A stretch of DNA of 20,138 nt from CAYTRP01 sp964625145 (GCA_964625145.1 CAZVAQ010000058.1:1-20138), one strand, 5' to 3'; positions 6,489 through 14,368 are shown, numbered from the stretch's first letter. Program-made: numbers and translations. Notes: generated from the letters alone by a model not told the origin.

Positions 6489-7994
6489 ATGAGGTTCCAC
6501 ACGCTTGCTGCCCTGTCGCTGTGCCTGTCTTTCCCCGTGGTTGGAGGCGCCCAGATGTCCGCCCTTGGCGAGCCGCAAGTCGCCGACTCCGCGCTCGAGC
6601 AGTTGAAGGAACGCATCCACACCATAATGACCGAAAACGACCTGCAGTATGTTCATTGGGGGGTGCTGATTCGTTCCCTGGAGTCGGGGGATACTTGGTA
6701 TGAGCAGGAAGCGAACAAGCTTTTCATCCCCGCGTCGAACCAGAAGATCCCGACAACGGCTTCGGTGCTACTGACACTGGGACCGGATTACCGGTATGAT
6801 ACGACAGTCTCGCACACGGGTACCATCGAGGGGAGTACCTTGAAGGGAGATTTGGTGGTGCGCGGGACGGGCGATCCCACGTTGTACACGCGCTTCTACG
6901 ACGACCCGCGTGAGGTGTTCTGGGGGTGGGCAAAGTCACTGAAGGAGAAGGGCGTCAGCACGATTGATGGTGACATCGTCGGCGATGACAACGCGTGGGA
7001 TGACAACCACGTTGGCTCCGGGTGGTCGCGAGGGAGCGAGATTGTGGAGTATTACTATGCCGAGTTCGGTCCGCTGACACTGAATGAGAACTATGTGGAC
7101 ATCACTGTCAAGGGACCGGCGACGGTCGATGGTGAGGTGATTCTGGAGCCCAACCTGCCGAGCAGCTATTACACGCTGGTCAATAACGTTCGCGTCGTGG
7201 AGTCCGGCAGCTCGTCGGTTTCTGCGTACCGTGAAGAAGGAACCAACGTTGTGAGGTTGACAGGGCGTGTGGCGGTGGGTGGATCGGTGGAGGTCTCTCC
7301 CACGCTGGACAATCCGACGTTGTGGTATGTGACGGTGCTCAAGGAGACATTGGAGGGAGCGGGCATTACTGTCACCGGCAATGCAGCGGACATCGACGAT
7401 TTGGAGGGTTGGTCGGGCGATACGCCGGCCCGTCAGACGCTGTTGGTACATCAATCACCACCACTGAGCGAGATCGTGACTGGGCTGATGAAGCGCAGCC
7501 AGAACATGTACGCCGAAACGATGATCTACACGATGGGGATGACAACGGGGCAAGTCGCGACATTCAGCCGTGGACGCCAGGTTTTGGCCGAGCAGTTGAA
7601 GACGCTTGGAGTCGAGCCAGGGACCTATGGCTTTTCCGATGGATCGGGGTTGAGCCGCTCGAACCTCATCTCGCCGACGCAGATCGTGACGATCTTGACG
7701 GCGATGCGCGAACATGAGTTGTGGGACGTGTGGTACGAGGCCCTCCCGATCATGGGCGTTGACGGAACGCTGCGGAACCGTTCACGCGGAACACCCATCG
7801 AGGGCAAGGTCCGCGCGAAGACCGGCACGTTGCGCTCCGTGCGCGGATTGTCCGGCTATACGGAAACGGCGGACGGCGAGCCGGTCGTATTCTCGTTCCT
7901 CATCAATGGGCACCTGACCGGCACTGGGCCGGTGGATGCGGTGACGGACAAGGTGCTTGAAGAGATCGTGACGTTTAGCCGCAAGGGAGAATAA
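6489..7994 (+). CDS. dacB: D-alanyl-D-alanine carboxypeptidase/endopeptidase (PBP4 type, peptidase family S13)
   Basis: This secreted penicillin-binding protein trims the terminal D-Ala or cuts DD-crosslinks of peptidoglycan in the periplasm. It is 501 residues long, close to the family norm of about 480. The signal peptide ends near A21. The catalytic triad of motifs is present: SNQK (S83-K86) in 'FIPASNQKIPTT', SQN (S337-N339) in 'KRSQNMYAE', and KTG (K444-G446) in 'RAKTGTLRSVRG'. The large insert between the first two motifs is as expected for PBP4. ATG 6489 is preferred because AGGAGAG ends 5 nt before it; the in-frame GTG at 6483 sits inside that ribosome binding site. It follows the esterase gene after 93 nt and ends only 6 bp from the convergent cysteine desulfurase gene, leaving no room for a separate terminator. 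Confidence 0.95.
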   Translation: MRFHTLAALSLCLSFPVVGGAQMSALGEPQVADSALEQLKERIHTIMTENDLQYVHWGVLIRSLESGDTWYEQEANKLFIPASNQKIPTTASVLLTLGPDYRYDTTVSHTGTIEGSTLKGDLVVRGTGDPTLYTRFYDDPREVFWGWAKSLKEKGVSTIDGDIVGDDNAWDDNHVGSGWSRGSEIVEYYYAEFGPLTLNENYVDITVKGPATVDGEVILEPNLPSSYYTLVNNVRVVESGSSSVSAYREEGTNVVRLTGRVAVGGSVEVSPTLDNPTLWYVTVLKETLEGAGITVTGNAADIDDLEGWSGDTPARQTLLVHQSPPLSEIVTGLMKRSQNMYAETMIYTMGMTTGQVATFSRGRQVLAEQLKTLGVEPGTYGFSDGSGLSRSNLISPTQIVTILTAMREHELWDVWYEALPIMGVDGTLRNRSRGTPIEGKVRAKTGTLRSVRGLSGYTETADGEPVVFSFLINGHLTGTGPVDAVTDKVLEEIVTFSRKGE

Positions 7995-8000
7995 CGCCGC

Positions 8001-9173
8001 TCAACGCGAGTGATAGAGTGGCGAATGGGCACGAAGCGACCGCACGGCCTGAACGAAGAGTTCGGCCGCGCGGTCGATGTCCTTTTCGGTGGTGAATCGC
8101 GAAAGTCCAAATCGCACCGATGAGCGCGCGCGTTCCTCCCCCACCATCGCGCGGATAACATGGCTGGGTTCGGGATGCGCGGAGCTGCACGCGGAACCGG
8201 TGGAAATGGCCAGGTCGGGCAAGGCGTTGAGCAGTGCGACACTGTCGATGTAGCCCACGCTGATGTTGAGCGAATGGGGAAGCCGGCTGTCGGGATCGCC
8301 ATTCTCAGCAATCTCGTCGAGCTCGCGGAAGAGTGTGGAGCGCAGGCGATCGCGCAGCGCGCAGAGCCGCTTGGCATCTTCATTCATTTCTGCGAGCGCG
8401 ATCTCGGCGGCCTTGCCCATGCCCACAATGCCTGGGACGTTCAGAGTCCCGGATCGCAGCCCGCGTTCATGACCGCCGCCGTGGACAATGGGCTGCAAGC
8501 GCACGCGTGGATTGCGACGGCGAACGTAAAGTGCACCAATGCCCTTTGGCCCGTACATTTTGTGAGCCGAAAGGGAGAGCAGATGGATGTTCTGCGCGTT
8601 TACATCGACAGGAATCTTGCCAACAGCCTGTGTGGCATCCGTGTGAAAGAGGAGGTCTCTCTCGGCACAGAGTGCACCGATTTCCCGGACATCGTGAATG
8701 ACTCCGGTCTCATTATTGGCGACCATCACAGAAACAAGAAACGTGTTGGGGCGGATGGCATCGCGAAGTTCTTGCATGTCCAGCCGACCGCGTTCATCGA
8801 CCGGAAGAGTGGTTAGCTCATGGCCTTGCGTTTCAAGATAGTGCAACGGATCCAACACGGCCGGATGTTCGGTCGCAACGGTGATGATGTGTCCGCCCGC
8901 TGTCTTTCGCGCCGAGGCAGAGCCCAACAGGGCGAGGTTGTTGGATTCGGTCGCGCCGCTTGTGAAGATGATCTCCTTCGGCTCCGCACCGATGAGCGCC
9001 GCCACCGTCACGCGGGCTTGCTCAACCAGATCCTCGGCACGATGGCCATAGGCGTGATGCACCGATGCTGCGTTGCCAAAGTCCTCGCGCAGCGTCGGCA
9101 GCATGGCATCGAGAACCCGGGGATCGAGTGGCGTGGTCGAGTGGGAATCCAGATAGATGGGGCGTTCGTTCAT
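8001..9173 (-). CDS. Cysteine desulfurase (NifS/IscS-type, PLP-dependent class V)
   Basis: This enzyme takes sulfur from L-cysteine as a protein persulfide, leaving alanine; the sulfur serves Fe-S clusters or thio-modifications. The 390-residue sequence begins YLDSHSTTPLDPRVLDAM, as in NifS/IscS. It has the FTSGATESNN PLP-phosphate block, the DATQAVGK aspartate region, the Schiff-base lysine K205 in SAHKMYGPKG and the catalytic C329 in TGSACSSA, followed by the EPSHVIRAM and RSSVRFGLSRFTT end blocks. It is a group I enzyme, but IscS or NifS cannot be told apart, and no iscU/nifU or isc regulator is nearby. ATG 9173 is used because homology begins there, although the Shine-Dalgarno is weak. 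It starts only 19 nt after the nucleotidyltransferase stop, so it is probably the last gene of that operon. Confidence 0.95.
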   Translation of the reverse strand: MNERPIYLDSHSTTPLDPRVLDAMLPTLREDFGNAASVHHAYGHRAEDLVEQARVTVAALIGAEPKEIIFTSGATESNNLALLGSASARKTAGGHIITVATEHPAVLDPLHYLETQGHELTTLPVDERGRLDMQELRDAIRPNTFLVSVMVANNETGVIHDVREIGALCAERDLLFHTDATQAVGKIPVDVNAQNIHLLSLSAHKMYGPKGIGALYVRRRNPRVRLQPIVHGGGHERGLRSGTLNVPGIVGMGKAAEIALAEMNEDAKRLCALRDRLRSTLFRELDEIAENGDPDSRLPHSLNISVGYIDSVALLNALPDLAISTGSACSSAHPEPSHVIRAMVGEERARSSVRFGLSRFTTEKDIDRAAELFVQAVRSLRAHSPLYHSR

Positions 9174-9192
9174 GGGGCAGGTCGGCGCTCGA

Positions 9193-10383
9193 TCATTCGT
9201 CCGGTGTGACAAAGAGTCGCCGGTTCTTTCGCAGACGAGCCTGTCGGAATGCAAGCCGCGCATTGGGAAGAAGCTTGCCAGTGCGCAACTCCTTCAGCAG
9301 CAGGCCGAGCTTGAAGAATTGCCGCTGAAGTGTTCCTCCCGCGGGAACGCGGCCAAGAACGGGATCGCGCTCGGATGAGTTTGAGCTGGGGAAGTCCTTT
9401 CGCGCTGTCCGGCCGCTGAGGACGTTGATCATGTTGACGGGCGTGTCGTACAGCATGTTGCCGATGAGAGAAAGTTCCACCGGTGAGGTTTCCTGCACGG
9501 CGGCGGACTCGAAAAGCTGGAGCAGTTCCGCTGCGTCCTTGCGGGCGACGTCGGGGGCGACTCCCTTCAACCCACACCAACGAGCCATGAAGGCAAGGAA
9601 GGCCGAGACAGGCGCGACTGCATCCAGCGAAGTGGAGCGGCTGATTGCTTCATCAGGTCTTGCGCCAGCAGCGAGAAGCGCGTGCACATCGCAGACGTCG
9701 ATCCAGATGCGGTTGCCTGCGTTGTCGGCAGCGTGAAGCGCGACGAGAACGAGATGATCGGAATGATCCGGGACAGCCAACTTCGCGGGACTTGCGTGGA
9801 GCCGCCCCGCAGGAATGGCCCGTTCGAGTATCGAGAGCGATGCGCCATCCCGCGCCACATGCAGGTCAACACCCAGCGCGAACTCCTTGCTCGACCAGGT
9901 TTCACCCAGAGGAGTGCGCGCTTGGCGGAAACCGAGTTCGCTCAAGACCTTTCGCGTCGGCGACAGATCATCACTCGCAACAACGCAATCCAAGTCAGCC
10001 ATCTGTCTCAAGGCGGGTATCGGGTAAAGGAAGGCATTCGCGGCGCCCTTGAAGATCATCACGCGATTGCTGTCCGACGATTCCACCGCCTCGGCGAAAG
10101 CGCAAATGGCAGCTCTGCGCTGGCTCCACACATGAACAAGATCAACGAAAGCCGGCGGTTGCGCCACGCCGGGCTCGAAATCCTGGAAGAGCCGGTGCGG
10201 TTCGATGCCGTTGGTGAGAAGATGATGCGAGTATAGTGGCTCCAGCAGGTTCGTGCAGGGGAGCCGTGGCAGGCGTTCCGGCGGATCCGCGGCGACCAAC
10301 TTGCGCAGCACAGCGACATGCCGCTGCGCGAGCTGTGGACGCGACAGCAGGCCAAGCACGCGGCGGTGGAGGGATGAGTTCAT
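9193..10383 (-). CDS. Nucleotidyltransferase-fold protein (NTP_transf_5-like), RiPP-associated type
   Basis: A 396-residue cytoplasmic protein. The recognisable core is FKGAANAFLYPIPALRQMADLDCVV at residues 111-135. It has the K-G pair (112-113) and the paired acidic residues D130 and D132 of the uncharacterised nucleotidyltransferase family (PF14907 type, remembered assignment). A second acidic-histidine block, GVDLHVARDG, fits the third metal-ligand strand. Members often sit beside HPr-kinase-like and PqqD-like genes in lasso-peptide, related RiPP and exopolysaccharide loci, where their activity is mostly unknown. Here the ATG overlaps the kinase stop in an ATGA, showing translational coupling. 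The basic C-terminal tail (RLAFRQARLRKNRRLF) is unusual for an enzyme core. What it would transfer, and to what, cannot be seen. Confidence 0.85.
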   Translation of the reverse strand: MNSSLHRRVLGLLSRPQLAQRHVAVLRKLVAADPPERLPRLPCTNLLEPLYSHHLLTNGIEPHRLFQDFEPGVAQPPAFVDLVHVWSQRRAAICAFAEAVESSDSNRVMIFKGAANAFLYPIPALRQMADLDCVVASDDLSPTRKVLSELGFRQARTPLGETWSSKEFALGVDLHVARDGASLSILERAIPAGRLHASPAKLAVPDHSDHLVLVALHAADNAGNRIWIDVCDVHALLAAGARPDEAISRSTSLDAVAPVSAFLAFMARWCGLKGVAPDVARKDAAELLQLFESAAVQETSPVELSLIGNMLYDTPVNMINVLSGRTARKDFPSSNSSERDPVLGRVPAGGTLQRQFFKLGLLLKELRTGKLLPNARLAFRQARLRKNRRLFVTPDE

Positions 10384-11561
10384 GCCTTGCCGGAATCCAG
10401 GAGAGCAGTGATGGCGGCGGCGGTTTCCGCCGGGGTTCCGCCGGGAACGACATTATGGAACGATGCGGATTGGAATGCACGCGCCAACTGCATGATGGCC
10501 TGCGTCACATCGCGCGGCGGTATGTCCGGTGCGGCGAACTGGATTTCGTGGGTCATCATGTGACGCAGTGCATCGAATGGGCGAACCGGCGCGATGATCG
10601 GATGGGACGGGCGCGGCGTGCGGTGCACATTGCGTGGCCGGTCGCCGAAGAAGGAATGTATGACCACGGCACCGTGCCGGGCGAGCAGCTCAAAGAGCCG
10701 GTGACGCTCGGCGCCCTGGATCCCTGCCTCGAACACCAGCAACGGAAGCGGGGCCGGATACGCCGTGGCTTCCGAAATCATCGCGCTGGGAAACTGAACC
10801 TGAATTTCATCCGCCAACTGTGATTGCATGCTGCTGAGGAGAAAAGTCTCGCGCTTCGATTCATGGACGTCCTGTGACGGCGCCTGATCCTCAATTGGCT
10901 CGCCCGTCAGCAGAAGAACTGTGGCACTACGTAGCGACAGGACCGAACGGGAGTAGCGCACATGCGGCGCAATGACCTTGTCCGTCTGGCGTCCGCCCAA
11001 GGCAGGCCATGGTGGGAGCGCAGCTACCTCGCCCTCAGAACGCCGCAGACTAGCAGCGCGGGGATAGGGATGCAGCTTAGCAGCGGTTGTGCGGACGAGG
11101 AGGTTGTCCTCCGCCTGGACCACAAAGCGATCTGATTTGGTCAATTCACGAGTGATTGTAGTCTTTCCAACACCCGAATTGCCGATGAGCAAGACTGGGC
11201 GATCAAAGGCAATATCCGCGATGGAATTGCCGTGGAAGATGTACAGGTCGTCGAGAAGTGCGCTGGCGCGCTCCAGCAGAAGGGAGACCGTCAGCGCGGC
11301 TAGATCGCCACGATTCGCGGCCAACAGAAACCGGCGCGAGATGAGATCGATGACGCGCGGGAACTCGGCGTGGATGTGAATGTCGGGCGCTGCGGATGAA
11401 TCGGAAGAAGGCGGCAGATGCCGCAGGAGCACCATGGCGCCCGGGTCGCCATCAATCCTGATGGCCAGTCCCAAGAGGCCAGGATCAGCAGCCACTTGGT
11501 AATCCTCCGGTGCTCGTTGATTGCGGGAAATTGGGGAGACGATAGATGGGGGCGCGCACAT
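10380..11561 (-). CDS. HPr kinase-like protein (HprK-related, RiPP-associated)
   Basis: A 393-residue protein resembling the C-terminal kinase domain of HPr Ser kinase/phosphorylase. The Walker A motif GNSGVGKT lies at residues 127-134 (K133), preceded by the strand RPVLLI. A following QAEDNLLV strand and HPYPRAASLR segment match the family's acidic and 'PFP' regions. True HprK has a capture N-terminal domain and an HPr gene nearby; neither is seen. Homologues of this shorter type occur in lasso-peptide clusters, where some phosphorylate the peptide (PadeK and ThcoK are known examples). The start is not certain: ATG 11561 has AGAGGG 3 nt before it and leaves a hairpin in the spacer; TTG 11642 or ATG 11630 would add 23-27 low-complexity residues. 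It overlaps the downstream nucleotidyltransferase by 4 bp. Confidence 0.85.
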   Translation of the reverse strand: MCAPPSIVSPISRNQRAPEDYQVAADPGLLGLAIRIDGDPGAMVLLRHLPPSSDSSAAPDIHIHAEFPRVIDLISRRFLLAANRGDLAALTVSLLLERASALLDDLYIFHGNSIADIAFDRPVLLIGNSGVGKTTITRELTKSDRFVVQAEDNLLVRTTAAKLHPYPRAASLRRSEGEVAALPPWPALGGRQTDKVIAPHVRYSRSVLSLRSATVLLLTGEPIEDQAPSQDVHESKRETFLLSSMQSQLADEIQVQFPSAMISEATAYPAPLPLLVFEAGIQGAERHRLFELLARHGAVVIHSFFGDRPRNVHRTPRPSHPIIAPVRPFDALRHMMTHEIQFAAPDIPPRDVTQAIMQLARAFQSASFHNVVPGGTPAETAAAITALLDSGKA

Positions 11562-11581
11562 CCGCCCTCTTACACAACTAT

Positions 11582-11626
11582 GGCCAAGCGCAGCGACAGC
11601 CCCATGAAGGACGTCGAGGCTTGGCC
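11582..11626 (-). promoter_or_regulatory. Inverted repeat in the spacer between the peptide gene and the kinase gene
   Basis: GGCCAAGC at 11582-11589 is the exact reverse complement of 11619-11626, with a 29-nt loop. It lies between the stop of the 45-codon peptide gene and the preferred kinase start. Many RiPP operons place a stem-loop after the precursor gene to protect its mRNA or reduce transcription into the enzymes. That role here is inference; the 8-bp stem is modest and no T-run follows. It would be inside the kinase reading frame if the TTG or 11630 start were used. Confidence 0.4.
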
Positions 11627-11665
11627 CCATAGATTGCAACAATGCCTAAACTGCCGGACTTCCCT

Positions 11666-11803
11666 TTAGAGCGGGACCTCGTCAGACGTCGAAGCATTAA
11701 TCGGCAGCGCCCGTGCCACCAGATCCTCGCGCTTGTGCGTGCGGATGACCGGGGGCTCGTAGGAGTGCGTTTGCTCGTTCAGGGTCTCGTCGAGGTGTTC
11801 CAT
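11666..11803 (-). CDS. Putative RiPP precursor peptide, 45 residues, with YxxP leader motif
   Basis: A short gene in an apparent gap between dxs and the kinase gene. It starts at ATG 11803, with a perfect AAGGAG (minus strand, plus-strand bases 11814-11819) 10 nt upstream, and ends with TAA at 11666-11668. The product is acidic at its start (MEHLDETLNEQTHS), then has YEPPVIRTHKREDL (residues 15-28) and a short end, ALPINASTSDEVPL (32-45). Y15-x-x-P18-x-I20 is the motif that PqqD-like recognition domains bind in lasso-peptide and related leaders; the later E26-D27-L28 recalls other YxxP-type short precursors. The G and T positions of classic lasso leaders are missing, and no cysteine is present. 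S38, T39 and S40 are possible targets of the downstream kinase. It could instead be a small regulatory protein. Confidence 0.7.
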   Translation of the reverse strand: MEHLDETLNEQTHSYEPPVIRTHKREDLVARALPINASTSDEVPL

Positions 11804-11886
11804 GGTGATCAGTCTCCTTGAATCCTAATGGGCAAGCCACCCAAGTCCGGTTTGTTCAATCGTTCATCTATTGGTCAGGCATCGGC

Positions 11887-11915
11887 ATTTCAACACCCGC
11901 CCAGAGCGCCGTCAA
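11887..11915 (-). promoter_or_regulatory. Candidate promoter before the peptide-kinase-nucleotidyltransferase genes
   Basis: Read on the minus strand, TTGACG (plus 11910-11915) is separated by 17 bp from TGAAAT (plus 11887-11892), matching the sigma-70 -35 and -10 consensus at 5 and 4 of 6 positions. It lies in the 130-bp spacer after dxs and about 85 nt before the peptide start. The spacer is long enough for separate control of the peptide operon. High-GC bacteria often have weak consensus promoters, so this is only a suggestion. Confidence 0.27.
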
Positions 11916-11933
11916 CGAGAATTCTGGATCCGA

Positions 11934-13895
11934 TCAGGCGACCGGATTGCCGATAGCAGCCAGGATGTCTTGGGCGATCTGTGCCGGGAGTAGACCCACC
12001 TCCCGACAAAGCTCCTCCGGGGTCCCCTGCTCAATAAAATGATCCGGAAGTCCAAAAAACTGAGCGGTCTTCGAGGCGCGGAGGCGGATTAGGGCCTCGT
12101 TTACGGCGGATCCAAACCCGCCGGCCAGGACATTGTCCTCGGCCGTAAAGAGGAAGTCGTGGGTGGCGGCGAGCTCCAGAAGCATTGCCTCGTCCAGCGG
12201 CTTGACGAAGCGAGCGTCGGCGACCGTGACCGGGTGGCCAAGCTCAGCCTCCAGCAGATCGGCGATCTTTTCCATCTCCCCCACCATCCGGCCGATGCCG
12301 ATCAGGGCGATGCGCTGGCCCCGGCGAAGGATCTCCCCCTTGCCGATGGGGAGAGCTCGTGGGGTGCGGCCGGGGGTGACCCCCTTGCCTGCGCCGCGCG
12401 GATATCGCATGGCGATGGGGCCGTCGGTGTGTTCCAAGCCCGTGAGGGTCATGTCGAGCAGCTCGTCCTCGTTCCGCGGCGCCATGACGACCATGTTCGG
12501 GATCATGCGCAGATAGGACAAATCGAACACACCATGGTGCGTGGCACCGTCGGCGCCAACCAATCCGCCGCGGTCGAGGACGAAAAAGACCGGGAGCTTC
12601 TGGATGGCGACGTCGTGGATGACTTGGTCGATGGCGCGCTGGAGGAAGGTCGAGTAGATGGCGCAAACCGGGCGCAGCCCCTCGGTCGCCATGCCGGCGG
12701 CCATGGTGACGGCGCATTCCTCTGCGATGCCGACGTCGTAGAACCGGTCGGGGAAAGTCTTCCCGAATGTATCGAGCCCGGTGCCACTGTCCATGGCGGC
12801 CGTGATGCCAATGATGCGACGGTCGCGGTGCCCCTGCTCGACGAGGAAATTGCCGAAGACCTTTGTGTAGGCGGGCGGGCCGTCACTGCGCGCCATCACG
12901 CCGGTTTCAATCTTCATGTTGGCCGCGGCGTGATACTTGATCGGGTCGTTCTCGGCGTACTTGTAACCCTTCCCCTTCTGCGTAATCACATGGAGCACCA
13001 TCGGCCCGTTCCAGTCGCGGACCTTCTCAAGGGTCTCGACCATGGCGCCGATGTCATGGCCGTCCACGGGACCGATGTAGCGGAAGCCCATCTCTTCGAA
13101 GAACATGCCCGGCACGATGAGGCCCTTCATGGCCTCCTCCACGCGGTGAGCATAGTTGATGAAGGAATCCGTGCTGATCTTCTTGATGAAGCCGACGAAG
13201 CCTTCGCGCATGCGCGTATACATGGGATGCGTGACGGCCTTGCGGAACATCTCGTGCAGCACCCAGACATTGTTGCTGATGGACATTTCGTTGTCGTTGA
13301 GGACGACGAGCATGCGCGTCTTGCGCAGGCCGGCGTTGTTCATGGCCTCGTAGGCCATGCCGCCGGTCATGGCGCCGTCGCCGATGACGGCGGCGACACG
13401 GAAATCCTCGCCCTTGTGGTCGCGTGCGGAGGCGATCCCCAGAGCGGCGGAAAGCGACGTGGAGGCGTGCCCGGCGCCGAAAACGTCGCAGGGGCTCTCG
13501 TCGCGCTTCAGGAAACCGGAGAGACCGCCGAACTGGCGGATGGTCTCGAACTGCTCGTTGCGTCCAGTCAGGATCTTCCAAGCGTAAGCCTGGTGCCCGA
13601 CGTCCCACACGATCTTGTCCTTGGGGACATCGAAGGAATGGAGGAGTGCGATAGTGAGGTCCACGGCTCCCAGCGGTGCGCCAAAGTGCCCGCCCTTGCG
13701 GGCGATGACGTCAATGATGCGCTCGCGCACTTCCGCGGCCAGGTGTTGCATCTCCGGCACGGTCAGCTTCTGGACATCGGCCGGGCCGTGGATTGTCGGG
13801 AGGATCGCCGCCTGGTGGGTCTTCACCGCCACCTGCGAGTCGCTGTGGGACCGGACGACCGGGGTGGAGAGGCGTTCCGCATGAGAGTGGGACAT
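11934..13895 (-). CDS. dxs: 1-deoxy-D-xylulose-5-phosphate synthase
   Basis: This is the first enzyme of the MEP isoprenoid pathway; it condenses pyruvate and glyceraldehyde 3-phosphate with thiamine diphosphate. Visible hallmarks in order are WDVGHQAYAWKILTGR, the TPP-binding motif GDGAMTGG (GDG at 172-174) ending in LNDNEMSIS, then YDVGIAEECAVTMAAG, AIYSTFLQRAIDQVIHDVAIQKLPV, GADGATHHG and the transketolase C-terminal domain. The catalytic glutamate E392 is kept, but the usual AEQHAV reads AEECAV. The protein is 653 residues from ATG 13895, which has AGGA 8 nt upstream; the first 40 residues are a poorly conserved extension. A TTG at 13997 overlapping the xseB stop is a possible longer start. 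It follows xseB on the same strand, a common pairing near isoprenoid genes. Confidence 0.97.
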   Translation of the reverse strand: MSHSHAERLSTPVVRSHSDSQVAVKTHQAAILPTIHGPADVQKLTVPEMQHLAAEVRERIIDVIARKGGHFGAPLGAVDLTIALLHSFDVPKDKIVWDVGHQAYAWKILTGRNEQFETIRQFGGLSGFLKRDESPCDVFGAGHASTSLSAALGIASARDHKGEDFRVAAVIGDGAMTGGMAYEAMNNAGLRKTRMLVVLNDNEMSISNNVWVLHEMFRKAVTHPMYTRMREGFVGFIKKISTDSFINYAHRVEEAMKGLIVPGMFFEEMGFRYIGPVDGHDIGAMVETLEKVRDWNGPMVLHVITQKGKGYKYAENDPIKYHAAANMKIETGVMARSDGPPAYTKVFGNFLVEQGHRDRRIIGITAAMDSGTGLDTFGKTFPDRFYDVGIAEECAVTMAAGMATEGLRPVCAIYSTFLQRAIDQVIHDVAIQKLPVFFVLDRGGLVGADGATHHGVFDLSYLRMIPNMVVMAPRNEDELLDMTLTGLEHTDGPIAMRYPRGAGKGVTPGRTPRALPIGKGEILRRGQRIALIGIGRMVGEMEKIADLLEAELGHPVTVADARFVKPLDEAMLLELAATHDFLFTAEDNVLAGGFGSAVNEALIRLRASKTAQFFGLPDHFIEQGTPEELCREVGLLPAQIAQDILAAIGNPVA

Positions 13896-13993
13896 TTTGT
13901 GGGTCCTGGAGCCGGAGGGGCTGGGGTCCTGCGGGGAGTTCGGGGATCCGTTGGGCAAAACGCGGACCGTGGTGGGGGTTATGGCCGGGGGAG

Positions 13994-14269
13994 TCAATCC
14001 GACTCGTGAAAGTCCTCGGTTTCGAGGGTTCCGTCGGCGCCCTCTCCCTTGACGAGTCTCACCCTTTGCTCAAGGGCTTCGAGGGCCTCCAGACACCCGG
14101 CAGCGAGGGTACGCCCTTCCTCGTAGAGGTCGATGGACTTTTCCAAGGCGACCTCGCCGGATTCCAGCTTTTCGACGATGGCCTCCAGCCGGGCCAGGCG
14201 CTTTTCCAAGGGCTCGGGTTTGGCGGGCTTGGGGTTGCCGGATGAGGGGGGTGCGGATTCGTCGGCCAT
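13994..14269 (-). CDS. xseB: Exodeoxyribonuclease VII small subunit
   Basis: XseB is the small helical subunit that binds XseA in a multi-subunit complex degrading single-stranded DNA. From ATG 14269 the product has 91 residues, slightly longer than the usual 70-85 because of a proline-rich N-terminal tail (SAPPSSGNPKPAKPEP). The core EKRLARLEAIVEKLESGEV and ALEKSIDLYEEGRTLAAGC match the family's two-helix hairpin ('LE.iv..LE.g...Le.sl..ye.G..L...c'). The acidic end (GTLETEDFHESD) is typical. No Shine-Dalgarno is obvious, and a longer upstream reading (to 14383) has no family character. xseA is not adjacent. It heads the minus-strand run with dxs, 98 nt before the preferred dxs start. Confidence 0.92.
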   Translation of the reverse strand: MADESAPPSSGNPKPAKPEPLEKRLARLEAIVEKLESGEVALEKSIDLYEEGRTLAAGCLEALEALEQRVRLVKGEGADGTLETEDFHESD

Positions 14270-14368
14270 GGCGGCAGAGGACGGGCAAGGCGGGTGGTGC
14301 GTCAAGGGAAGTGGCTTGGGCCGGTTGGCTCGCGTGCGGCTTGTGTTGCCCTCTGGCGGCCGGGATGC

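Noticed and set aside
5397..6656. 419-codon open frame on the minus strand opposite the fused hydrolase
   Set aside because: It is a shadow of a gene with two sets of intact catalytic motifs. It has no ribosome binding site or protein-like features of its own.
9174..9263. Longer N-terminus for the cysteine desulfurase starting at 9263
   Set aside because: The extra 30 residues overlap the nucleotidyltransferase gene and have no similarity to the family, which normally starts a few residues before YLDSHSTTP.
9193..11803. A standard lasso-peptide cluster
   Set aside because: The maturation protease and cyclase are absent, and the peptide lacks the leader Gly and Thr and an obvious core with Gly or Ala first and an acidic residue at 7-9. 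Only the accessory enzymes match.
12159..14009. 616-codon open frame on the plus strand opposite dxs
   Set aside because: It is the antisense shadow of dxs, kept open by high GC and third-position bias. It shows no family motifs and is rich in D, H, V, G and A as expected for a mirror frame.
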